Shown: positions 22,932 to 31,899 of the stretch, one piece after another | How positions within the stretch are numbered: position 1 is the first letter of the stretch | Layout of the letters: each line of letters opens with the position of its first letter | Source of the DNA: Obelidium mucronatum | Lineage: Eukaryota > Chytridiomycota > Chytridiomycetes > Chytridiales > Chytriomycetaceae | Assembly: GCA_025765595.1 (NCBI GenBank) | Contig: JAIVFH010000007.1 | Coordinates: 186,001-250,000, forward strand | DNA: 64,000 nucleotides | Direction: 5' to 3' | The notes under the pieces: generated by a model | Database searches by the model: none | What the model saw: only the letters and a program-made list of their open reading frames with translations | Told to the model about the DNA's origin: nothing | Position numbers and translations under genes: made by a program

Positions 22932-24509
22932 TCAGCCTTGATACTGGAGTGCACGCTTTACGTCCTCCTGACAACAGTAAAAACAAGACATGTTATTATC
23001 TATTCAGAATAAAATAAAATAAAATAAAAAACTCAACTGCATGTGACTTATTAGCGATCCGACCGACTTCAATAGCCATTAGAAACTTTTTTGTGTACGC
23101 AAGAAGAAAAAAAAAAATTCCAAGGGAGGATTTTAGTATCTCAGTTCTACCTTCCTTTTTGTCCTTTTTCTTTTCAAAAAACTTACAGCAGCCAGGTCTT
23201 GTCCTGAACACTGCTTTGCAAGCCGTCGCGTCATTTCCATCACCACAAGCGCATGATCTCGCGATTCTTCAGAAGTCCGTTCTTTGTTGGTGGTGCTGCT
23301 GTTGTTGTGGTTGTTGCTGCTGTTTTGTTCCCAAAAGCACTTTACGAACGCGTCAATCAAGTCAATGGATTGATGCAATGATGGGATGGCAAGCAAACTA
23401 TCTCGAAATGCAGAGACGACGGAAGGATTAAATGAACTTTGATGAACTGATTCCTGGTGCTGCTGCTGATGGTGGTGGCGGTGGTGGTTGTCGGTTGAAT
23501 CCATGATTTGTTGAATACGATCGTTTGAAGTCAAGTTCTGCCGAAATTAATAAATTAGATTTTTTTGATCATATTAATACACCCCCAAAAAAAATAAGGA
23601 GAAGAGAATTGTTGCAACAACTTTTTTTTTCAACCCACCACAGATACATTATTGTTCCTATACCGAAACCATTCAATGATTTCAAGTACGCGTTTCCTCT
23701 CCATAATCGAACACGAATCAAGAAGCTTGTGTTTCAAGGCAACCAGCCGCAACACGCATTGTTGTTTGTCTTGGTCTTGAGTCAACCCGTCTAGCTGCTG
23801 CTGACATAATACGCAAAAAAAAAAAAAAACAATTTTTTTTTCTATTAGTTCTGGGCTCATTAGATAAGGGTTTCAAATTGTGGTGGTTTTTTTTCCAACA
23901 AACGCTAACCATTCGAGTATCAACGAGCTCATCGACATGCGCATTGAATTGTAACGATGGTAGTGCTTTCAATTCTCTTCTCATTGTTTCAAAGTCGGTG
24001 GAGGGAGTCTCAAGCTGCTCTTGCTGAGTTGCTGTGGTGTTCACCGCCATCGCAGGGTCCTGGTGATGATGATCAACAAGACGACTTGAACTGGTGGATG
24101 AAGCAATGCTGCTGATGCCGCTGCTATTGTTGCTGTTGCTGCTGCTGGAAAGGTGCCCCGCGGTTGTGACTTGGGCTTGTATCATGTCAACCCCAACGGG
24201 TTGATGAATCATCTCCAGTTCTCGTACTGATTTCTGCAAGGCACTGAGTGTATCCAAGGCCTCCTGCAGTTTTGCAGCTTCTGTGGGACAAAGCGGGCAG
24301 CAAGCAGCTTGTTGTTCTGAACTTGTTCCTGGAGCAGCAGCAGCACTGGCAGCACTAGCAGCACTAGCTTCCAACTCTCTGATTTGCGTTTCGAGATCAA
24401 TGATCCGTTGTTCCTTCTTTTGTCGGTATCTCGCTTGTGCTTGGCGGTGTTTCTCGGTCCGTGACGTTGTCGGGGAAAGAGATGGGCGACCCCGCGAATT
24501 CTGCTTCAT
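22932..24509 (-). CDS. bZIP-11: bZIP factor with CxxC and modules A and B
   Basis: The ATG is at 24509. Unlike its neighbours, the whole bZIP sits in exon 1 without an intron: RTEKHRQAQARYRQKKEQRI then LETQIRELEA. A CPLC pair follows, then Ser/Asn/Gln-rich linkers. The DLFGP motif is not recognisable, but LKALPSLQFNAHVDELVD matches the end of that segment. Later exons give LKHKLLDSCSIMERKRVLE, NLTSNDRIQQIM, LLAIPSLHQSIDLID, FLMAIEVGRIANKS and EDVKRALQYQG, ending at 22932. The usual Asn of the basic region is His here (K-H-R-Q-A-Q). Splice junctions are GT-AG and in phase. Confidence 0.8.
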
Positions 24510-24655
24510 TTTTCAAAGATTTTTTTATTTTTTTATTTTTTGGTCCCTTTTTTTTTTGAAGTGGAAATCAGCAAATCAGTGATAGCGTCATCACAGGCTT
24601 TATTTCTTTTTTTAAACACACACACTCACATAAAAAAAAAAAAGGAATAATTTAT

Positions 24656-24796
24656 TTACACGTTGAATAAATCGTCCTAAAAACGGATTTTTTGTGATTA
24701 GTCTTGGGAATTGGCGTGCGGCTGATTGAGATGAAAAACTTACACTTTTCTGGATATCACTTTGTCTTCCAAGCTCAGTCGCCAATATAAACTAGG

Positions 24797-24845
<49 letters not shown>

Positions 24846-26193
24846 TTTTTTTTTTTTTTGTTTGGAATCAGTTTTATATTGGTTTAAAAAGAAAAAAATG
24901 ATTAGTCACCGAAACTCGATCTTCAGTCGTGGCACATAAATCAAGAAGACTATTTGAAACTTGAAGCATTTTGAAAAACAAGTCTTCACGTTGTTCTTTG
25001 TCTTCCGTTTTTGCTTGTATCTGAAAATGCGTTACAAAATCACAAGGTTTACAACCAAATCATTACAATGAAAAAACAAAAAAAATTGAAAATACCCAAA
25101 ACAGAATACATTGCTCTTCGACCAAAGCAGAATGCTTCGAAAGGGATGGAATCTGTTTCACAGCATCGAGAAATACACTTGACTGTCGCAACATTTGACT
25201 CCGTTCGTTTGCTTCAATGAACGATATCGACTTTTCGGACAATGAAACGGGATTTCTCACGGTCCCAAGCCTTGCAAAGTGAAGCAAGACTTCTGTTGGC
25301 GACTGCCCCGACGCGAGTTCATACAGAAACGTCTTATAGATTCGAAATTAGTGAGCATAAACTCAGAAAGAAAATAAAATAAAAAAACAATGTAAACCAA
25401 GTGATTTGCATTCTCTTCATGGACCGACTCAATAATATGAACTGCCTTGGTCAGTTCTTCCTTGTCTACTGCAAGGCACTGATCAAACAACTTGTATTTG
25501 ACCCAGATCATTTCCATGAGATGTTTTCGAATCGTTTTTCTGTCAGAAATAGGGCAATGGGAGAGTTTCTAATGGAGTTGTTTAAGCAAAACCAGACTGA
25601 GAAGAGAGACTTGTCCAAGATTTACCATTAACAATTCAAACAGCTCGTCCACGTGTGTGCACTCTTTCAAAGACGGCAGACGCTTGAGCGCGCAGCAGCC
25701 CCGCTCGACAGCCGGAAGCCCAAACCGCATCGCAGTCGTGGCTGGATGCGGACCCTCGGCCGACGCGGCAAGCCGCAGTTGCGCCGAAACAGGCGCCGAA
25801 ACATCGGCCAGCGGCGAATCGGCGCCTTGAGTCGCCGCAATGCGCGCGGCCTTCTCGGCGCACGCGGCGCACGCCGCCGACAGCAGCGCTGCGACCTGCT
25901 GCTCGAGCTCGCGGATGCGCGTCTCCTGGCGGCGTGTCGTGAGTTAGTGAGTGTTTGTTTGGTTTGCGCTCTCTGTCGCTTGGCTTACCTTGCGCTCGCG
26001 GAAGTTTCTCTGCGCGGTTCAAAGGGAGAGTCAGTTTGACCAAATTTACACATCCACTACACATTTCTTGTACCTGTGCAAGTCGTATCTGTGTCCGTCG
26101 CTTGTCAACGTGGTCTTCATCTTCCGCCAGTTTCCTTCCTCGTTTCTTGATCGGCGCTTGTGATGGTGGTGTTTGTTCATTGTTGTCGGCCAT
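24656..26193 (-). CDS. bZIP-12: bZIP factor with CxxC and modules A and B
   Basis: The ATG is at 26193. Exon 1 ends VDKRRTQIRLAQ, a small exon gives RNFRERK, and the third exon ETRIRELEQQVAALLSAACA holds a CAAC pair. That exon is very GC-rich and continues to LKRLPSLKECTHVDELFELL. Next exons give KLSHCPISDRKTIRKHL with KYKLFDQCLAVD, then TFLYELASGQS, VKQIPSLSKHSALVEEQC, LCATTEDRVS and FILATELGRQSDIQKS. A final exon of seven codons ends at 24656. The intron before FILATEL contains a long TG microsatellite. Linkers are shorter than in bZIP-9 and bZIP-10. Confidence 0.8.
24801..24844. repeat. TG dinucleotide microsatellite, 22 units, inside a bZIP-12 intron
   Basis: A pure TG run on the + strand (CA in the transcript). 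It is placed between the proposed donor after the EDRVS codons and the acceptor before FILATEL of bZIP-12. Confidence 0.9.
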
Positions 26194-26288
26194 TTTGTGA
26201 AAAAATTAAGAGTTTTTTTGATTGATTTGATCAAAAAAGTTAAGAGGCAAAGGGGTACAATTTAATGAATGCGCTGCGAATGGCAATT

Positions 26289-26310
26289 AAAAAAAAAAAA
26301 AAAAAAAAAG
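26289..26310. repeat. Poly-A run of about 21 bases
   Basis: A homopolymer in the spacer between bZIP-13 and bZIP-12. Its length is likely to be unreliable in the consensus. Confidence 0.8.
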
Positions 26311-26431
26311 GAAAGAGATTAGCAATTTGATGAAACTGCTTTTTTTTATTAATTATAAAACGTAATATTGGGTTGGGGGGGAGGGGAGGGGAAATACAAA
26401 ACTATTTTTTTTCCAAAAACCACTACTACTA

Positions 26432-27393
26432 CTAAACAAGGGGTGTTTCCTGCTTGACAGATGATTGCATGAACGAGTTGAAGCATGATGCATCAAACAT
26501 ATCCAGGCTCTGATGTATTCCACTTGTAGGCATCAGTAATGATGACGGAGAGAGTAACGAGTTTCCATCAAGAAAGTTGCTAAAGCCATCCACCATGAAC
26601 GGAGAAGAAGAAGAAGAAGTGTCAAACAAGGATGTTGTCGAATTTGACTGTTGCTGTTGCTGTTGCTGATGGAATAAGAAGGAAGCAAACACATTGTTCT
26701 CGGGTGAATATAAAAGAGGTGGAGAGTTGTGATGGATAGACGATGACAATGATGATGGTGATGTTGTTGGGGAACCAACCACCACCTTTGGTCTTGATGA
26801 AACTGCAGTACAACTATCCACCAAAGTATTCACTTTCGATACAGACAATGTAGGCGAGAGCAGAGAAATCGTCGTGGCAGTGTGATCAAGTGTGGCGGCG
26901 GAGCGCGTGGCAGCTTCCAGTTCCATTTTAAGTTTCTCATTCGCAGCCATCAATTCTTGAATCCGAGCTGCCTGTTGCTTCACGGTTTCTTCGAGGCCAT
27001 GCAAGTGGGCTTCTTTGCGTTCACGAAAGGCTCTGTAAGGGGATAAAAACGAACGGATAAGTTAACCAACCAAAAAACACTCAAAAAAAGAAGAAAATTC
27101 CAATCAATCAAATCTATTATTTACCTTTGAGCTTTCCTATTCCGTGCAATCTTTTTATCATCATTTGGATTCGCAGTTATTGACTTGCGCCCTGCTTTCT
27201 TGCGTGGGCGTTGTTGCTGCGCTTTTGATGATCGAGAGGTAGCGGTCGTGGCTGGACTGCCAAACTCACAGTCTGAGCCAGAATCAGATTCAGACATGGC
27301 TGCATCATGCTCATGCTGGTTGTGGAGGTAGTCGTCGTCGTCATGGTGGTGGGAGGAGGAGGCAAGAGCAGAAGTGGTGGTATACTGAGGCAT
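26432..27393 (-). CDS. bZIP-13: bZIP protein without modules A/B
   Basis: There are two exons from the ATG at 27393. An acidic, His/Asp-rich start and a basic segment (RPRKKAGRK) lead into DDKKIARNRKAQR. The Arg codon is split by an intron, and exon 2 continues AFRERKEAHLHGLEETVKQQ with regular heptads (IQELMAANEKLKMELEA). The rest is Ser/Pro/Gln-rich with Gln7 and Ser repeats and ends at 26432. This is a conventional fungal AP-1-like bZIP with a disordered activation-type tail. No CxxC, module A or module B is present. Confidence 0.85.
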
Positions 27394-27876
27394 TTTGCTT
27401 TTTGGAAGATATCAAGCTTTAGACTAAAGACGTCGTGAGTGGTGGAGCGCGGTTCAGATCGGAGGTGAGTAGTCAAAAATTGCTAAGTTTCGCGGAAAGG
27501 CGTTGAGTGGCGGGTGGAGCTTTGCGGTTTTTTATGCGATGCGATTCGACGTGGTTCAGAATTCCGATGTTTTTGTTTCGAAATCGAAAATTGCGTTGAA
27601 AATCAAATCAAATCCTTGCGATTTCACATGATGACAAATTGGCCTGTGAGAAAAAAAAAATGAAGGAAAAAAAAAGAAAAAAAAGAAAGGGGATCTGAAA
27701 GGGAATTGGGGTGGATTTCCGCCCCCGAACGCCCTAAAGTTGAGGAAATCTATAAAGAAGAGGAATATAATCTATTACGATGCAACAAAAAGAAACAAAA
27801 AGAAACATAAAAAAAAACCGATAGTCAACTCACAACCACACACCTACAACGACCCACCTACTACCCACAAAACCCA
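27394..27876. other. Intergenic region between bZIP-14 and bZIP-13
   Basis: This is the largest gap in the array, about 480 bp. It holds several A-rich runs (27650-27690 and 27780-27815) and no frame with recognisable content. It presumably contains the bZIP-13 promoter and the bZIP-14 3' end. Confidence 0.5.
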
Positions 27877-29040
27877 TCAAAACTTATTCAACGCGCGCTC
27901 CCAATGCCTCACCAACCTCTCATAATGAACCCTATGATTCCTCCTCGCAATATCCATAATCTCTTCACACTTTCTCCGATCCCCACCACCACTCCCACCA
28001 CCACAACACTCCACAATCTCATCCTTGAGCCTCAACAAACTCCGATGCTCTTCCGTAACCACAGGAACACCATCCACATACGGAAGCCCTTGACACCTGC
28101 ATTTGTTCGTGAAGTCAACGAACCGCATGCACAGCTCGTCAATGAGGTGTGTTTTATGGTGGAGAGACGGGAGCTGTTTTAACGCGGTTTGGATGATGGT
28201 GAGTTGGGGGAGGCGGACGGGGTTTGGGTCTAGGTATGCGTGGGTTGATTCGGCGTGGTCGAGCATGTCCATTGTTGCTTTGAGTTCTGGGACCGAGGAG
28301 GAGCTGGTGCTGCTGCTGGTGGCGGCTCTGTTGCTACTGTTGATGTCAGCGTCTTGTGGTGGGTCTGTTTTGATTCCCAAGAGTATTGCTTCCAAATTTG
28401 AGTAACTGTTTGGTAGCAGTGTTGTTGATGTTGTGGAAGAAGGCTGAAGTGACGAAGATGGTGAATTCAAGAAGGAGAAAAGATCTTCAGTTTGTTTTCC
28501 GGCATGGTGTTGTTGGTGTTGCTGTGGTTCATGATGGTGAATTGATTGCTGAATGTGAGGCGATTCGCCAACCAATGTCAAAGACGGGCTCAGATTAAAA
28601 ATATGATTGGAAACTGGCGATTGAAATGGAGATTGCTGAATGCATGTACTAGTAGTAGTAGTAGTAGTAGTAGTATCTGAAAAGTTGATTTGAGCCAGGG
28701 CTGCGGCACACGGTTGGACCTCAAACGACGATCTCAAGATTTGGTTCTCCCGTTCCAGATCTTCAATTCGTGCTGCTTGTTCCTCGACTTTTCTCTCGAG
28801 TCCGTGCAGGTATGCTTCTTTTCGTTCACGGAAAGCCCTATATGTTAATTGATGAGTTTTCATCGACAAATGTTGGCTGACAAATAACAAAAAAAGACAA
28901 AACCGCTGCGCGTTTCTGTTTTGCGCGATTCGCTTATTCTTTGGTTCTTCAACGAGAGCTCTTCGGCCAGGTTTCTTCTTGCGGTGTGTTGCCGTTTGTG
29001 TTGTCGAAAAGTCGCTTTCGTTGTCAGAACAGCTTTCCAT
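27877..29040 (-). CDS. bZIP-14: AP-1-like bZIP with a module-B-like C-terminus, about 365 aa
   Basis: The ATG is at 29040. The basic region NKRIAQNRNAQR is interrupted by a 66-nt in-frame intron and resumes AFRERKEAYLHGLERKVEEQ. The linker has a Thr8 run coded by an (AGT)n-type repeat and long Ser/Gln/His stretches. The C-terminal part has LKQLPSLHHKTHLIDELCMR, matching the IPSL...LIDELC core of module B, followed by a Cys-rich NKCRCQG and a long helix. Module A is absent. It therefore links the conventional bZIPs at the distal end to the module-bearing ones. Confidence 0.85.
   Translation of the reverse strand: MESCSDNESDFSTTQTATHRKKKPGRRALVEEPKNKRIAQNRNAQRFCLFLLFVSQHLSMKTHQLTYRAFRERKEAYLHGLERKVEEQAARIEDLERENQILRSSFEVQPCAAALAQINFSDTTTTTTTTSTCIQQSPFQSPVSNHIFNLSPSLTLVGESPHIQQSIHHHEPQQHQQHHAGKQTEDLFSFLNSPSSSLQPSSTTSTTLLPNSYSNLEAILLGIKTDPPQDADINSSNRAATSSSTSSSSVPELKATMDMLDHAESTHAYLDPNPVRLPQLTIIQTALKQLPSLHHKTHLIDELCMRFVDFTNKCRCQGLPYVDGVPVVTEEHRSLLRLKDEIVECCGGGSGGGDRRKCEEIMDIARRNHRVHYERLVRHWERALNKF
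28650..28675. repeat. TAG/AGT trinucleotide repeat coding for Thr8 in bZIP-14
   Basis: About eight trinucleotide units read as ACT codons on the minus strand, giving a Thr tract in the bZIP-14 linker. Codon-pure, so probably length-variable. Confidence 0.85.
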
Positions 29041-29268
29041 GATTTATGGTTTTCGTTTCATAAAAAAAAAAGGTGGATCTAAAAAAAAAAAAAAACGCCC
29101 CCCAAAACCAGAAAATGTGAAATCCAATTACACATCCTCATATACGCTTTTACATACACGTGGGTCCAATGACGTTTTTAAAAAAAGTTTTACATGATTT
29201 GTCTTGTTTTATTTTCGATTTTCATTTTCACAACAAACGAAAAAAAAAAAGTTTTTTATGAATCCCCC

Positions 29269-30177
29269 CTATAAACACGTATTCCAAAACCTTGTTCCAG
29301 GAAAGTTCGGAGGCTCGACTGAACTCACATCGCCTTCGGCCTGTGATAGAGATGGTACTAGTACTGGTGCTGCTGCTGCTTCTGCTTTTGATGACGCTGA
29401 TGAATAAGATGGCTCCTCCTTTGTACATGCACATTTTGATAGTTTATCTCGCATATGGGTATTCTGTGATGAGAGTCCGTCAATCTATAGTTTAAGAAAT
29501 CGAGGAAAAAGTTGTCCATTCTCAGATTAGCTAATATTGTGTGTTAAAATAATTAAAAACCAAGACCTGTATTCGAAGTCCCGCCGATTCCTCTTGGCTA
29601 ACAGATAATAAAAGCTCCAGTTCAGCCACCCGTTGCTGAAGGCCTTCGAATTGGGCGGCTTTTCGTTCCCGGAAAGCCCTGTGAATGTTTTGATGTCAAA
29701 ATCAAGTAGTACAAATAAGAATACAATGATTTTTAATAGTAATAAATAAAAAAAACACGCACCGTTGAGCGGCTCTAGTTTGTGCGATGCGTTTCGATGC
29801 CGGATCAGTAGTTGTCAGTTTTCTAACATCAGTCACCAGTTGAGCAAAGAGCGGGGGTTTTCTCATCAGCAAAAAAAAAAACCAACGCACCGTCCGGCCT
29901 TTGCCCGCTGCTTCCCGCCGTCCGACGAGGCGGCAGACACGCTGTGATCAGCGGGCGACACTGGCGAAAAAGCGGCCTGGCGCTGGCCCGGAGTGCCTAG
30001 GCCCAGGGCGCCGGTGCCTCCAAGGGAAGACTCCGGGCGGTCCGCCAGCGACCCGCGCGCGCCCGGCAGCGAAGAGTCCTGGCTGCACTGCGACTCGGGG
30101 CTCGACGCGGCGTCGATGGAAGGCTGTGGAACGTGGAGGAAGGCCGCGGCGTTCGAGAGGTGGAACAGCGACGACAT
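29269..30177 (-). CDS. bZIP-15: short bZIP with the FWNT tail
   Basis: The ATG at 30177 opens a GC-rich exon rich in Ser/Gly/Ala/Pro. After an intron comes KLTTTDPASKRIAQTRAAQR. The Arg codon is split, and the next exon gives AFRERKAAQFEGLQQRVAEL with LELLLSVSQEESAGLRIQ. The last exon starts IDGLSSQNTHMRDKL, contains a KCACT Cys cluster and an Ala/Ser run, and ends RFWNTCL at 29269. Thr replaces the invariant Asn neighbour in the basic region (Q-T-R-A-A-Q), as in bZIP-16. Modules A and B are absent. The tail matches the end of bZIP-17. Confidence 0.8.
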
Positions 30178-30285
30178 CGATTGTTTCGTGAAGAAAGTTT
30201 CGATTTGTCATGCGCGAAAAGAGACAGGAAAATTCACACACAAGGCGGTTTATTAATTTGCTGTTTTTGCTTCTGCGTGTTTCTG

Positions 30286-30702
30286 CTACGAGACGGTGCT
30301 CCAGTAGTGCTGCGAGTGCGCACTGCCATGTCGCGCAAGGGTGCCTTCAGAGGGTTCCCCTTGGATGCTGGCACATTGCACACAGCAAGATGCCATCAGC
30401 GCTCTTTTTTCTTCTGATAACTCAGCTACTCTGCGGCAAAGTCCCTCTTTTTCCTCCTTGCTGATTGCCACCAGCAGCTCCAGCTCAGATATTCGTTGCT
30501 CCAAGTCTTTAAATGCCTGAGCTTTCCGCTCGCGAAATGCTCGTTGAGCAGCTCGAGTCTGTGCCACTCTCCTGCTGGCAGGATCCACAGTCGTTGGGCG
30601 ACGGCCTTTCTTCTTTGGTCCTGCTACATCGTGGATGTCTGGTGCAACAGGACTGGCTGATATTGATATTGACATTGATTGAGGCGATAATAGATGGTCC
30701 AT
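30286..30702 (-). CDS. bZIP-16: minimal bZIP, 138 aa, single exon
   Basis: The ATG is at 30702 and no intron is needed. A short Ser/Ile-rich start and KKKGRRPTTVDPAS lead into RRVAQTRAAQRAFRERKAQA and about six heptads (FKDLEQRISELELLVAISKE). A CVQC pair follows (MASCCVQCASIQGEP), and the protein ends HYWSTVS. Those last residues resemble the FWNT tail of the two flanking genes. There is no activation-like region and no modules A/B. It may work mainly as a dimer partner; that is inference. Confidence 0.85.
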   Translation of the reverse strand: MDHLLSPQSMSISISASPVAPDIHDVAGPKKKGRRPTTVDPASRRVAQTRAAQRAFRERKAQAFKDLEQRISELELLVAISKEEKEGLCRRVAELSEEKRALMASCCVQCASIQGEPSEGTLARHGSAHSQHYWSTVS

Positions 30703-30865
30703 TAAGCTGTTTATTGTTTTTTTGTTTATTACTTTTGTTGACTGCAGATGACAAATGACGCATCAGTTTGGTTACAAATCAGAAATTCAAATCAAACAAG
30801 CCACTCACTCTCCAATATAATTATTTTAATGCGTCGTGCTAAAACAAAACACACGAAATACGGTA

Positions 30866-31378
30866 CTACAGACAAGTATTCCAGAACCCTTCTTTCCTCT
30901 CTTGCAGTGATTCAACTTGGTGTGGCGCAGCCACCGCCAAGTCACGTTGAACTATGAACGGACCACCACCACCACCCCTGAGGTCTGCCAATTCCCGCTC
31001 CAGCTGATAAACATAGTGACGGAGGTGGTATGTTTCTTGCTGACTGCTAGCCAGCAAATCCGACAGTTCTTGGATCTTCAGTTGCATCTCTTCTGAATGT
31101 TTGGCTTTGCGTTCACGGAACGCTCTTTGAGCTGCTCGGCATTGAGCGACTCTCTTGTTTGCCGGTTCTGTTGGATCAAGTTTCCGTCCACATTTTGCTT
31201 TTGCGTTGCTGCTTGTTGCGTGGGTTGAGGATACTGAAGGATGTGATTGCGCTTGGAGATGCAGATGCTCGAGAGTTGGAGACATGGAAGATGCGGGTGA
31301 TAATGTAAAAGACATGTGTGAAGTTTGATGAATAAAAAGGAATAAAATTATTGGGGTGTGGGTGGCAGGATAAAACAT
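30866..31378 (-). CDS. bZIP-17: short bZIP with the FWNT tail, up to 170 aa
   Basis: The frame opens at an ATG at 31378, but the first 21 residues are hydrophobic and unlike the relatives. The ATG at about 31315 (MSFTLSPASS) is the more likely start. The basic region is NKRVAQCRAAQRAFRERKAK, followed by EEMQLKIQELSDLLASSQQE and a second heptad stretch. It then has a Gly run and ends EGFWNTCL at 30866. There is no intron and modules A/B are absent. It is the first gene of the array in its direction of transcription, with the divergent EFHC-like gene 521 bp away. Confidence 0.85.
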   Translation of the reverse strand: MFYPATHTPIILFLFIHQTSHMSFTLSPASSMSPTLEHLHLQAQSHPSVSSTHATSSNAKAKCGRKLDPTEPANKRVAQCRAAQRAFRERKAKHSEEMQLKIQELSDLLASSQQETYHLRHYVYQLERELADLRGGGGGPFIVQRDLAVAAPHQVESLQERKEGFWNTCL

Positions 31379-31899
31379 TTTTTTTGGAGAATTTGAAATC
31401 GATTTCTAATCCACGATTGCATTCGAAATCCAATCTCAAACTACCAAAAACAAATCAAACCCCCCTCTAAAACAACGAAAACACGCGTTTGGATTACATC
31501 TTTGATGCATTGGCAATTGCAATCGGTAGTTATTAATGATTTAGTGGACTGATTTCAAGCATCAATGGGAAACTTGGAATAATTTGACTTAATTACTGTT
31601 TTTGATTCGACTTAAACTGGGTATTTCATTATAATAATAGTTGCTCTATTTGCAATCCCATACGACAGATTTACACCAACTCAAGAAAGCTGAAGGGGAC
31701 AATTTTTCATCAATAGAAAAAACACACACGCATACACACACATCACCCCACGCGCAAACAGCACAAGTCATTTCGTTGGCGTTATTTGATTCATCGTTGG
31801 AATATATCTCGATCTCTCGTTCTGAATATTGTGTCCTTCAAGTCTTGACAGAAGGGCAAACCAAAGAAGAAGAAAAAGAAACACGCGATAAAAACAAGC
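31379..31899. other. Divergent intergenic region between bZIP-17 and the EFHC-like gene
   Basis: About 520 bp between the divergent starts, AT-rich with (CA)-rich stretches near 31722-31742. It must hold the promoters of both genes. I found no convincing small gene or RNA here; a + strand open frame across it has no recognisable product. Confidence 0.5.

Noticed and set aside
5810..31378. The bZIP array as a transposon or tandem-repeat artefact of assembly
   Set aside because: The copies are strongly diverged in sequence and exon layout, so neither collapse nor recent amplification explains them, and no terminal repeats or transposase are seen.
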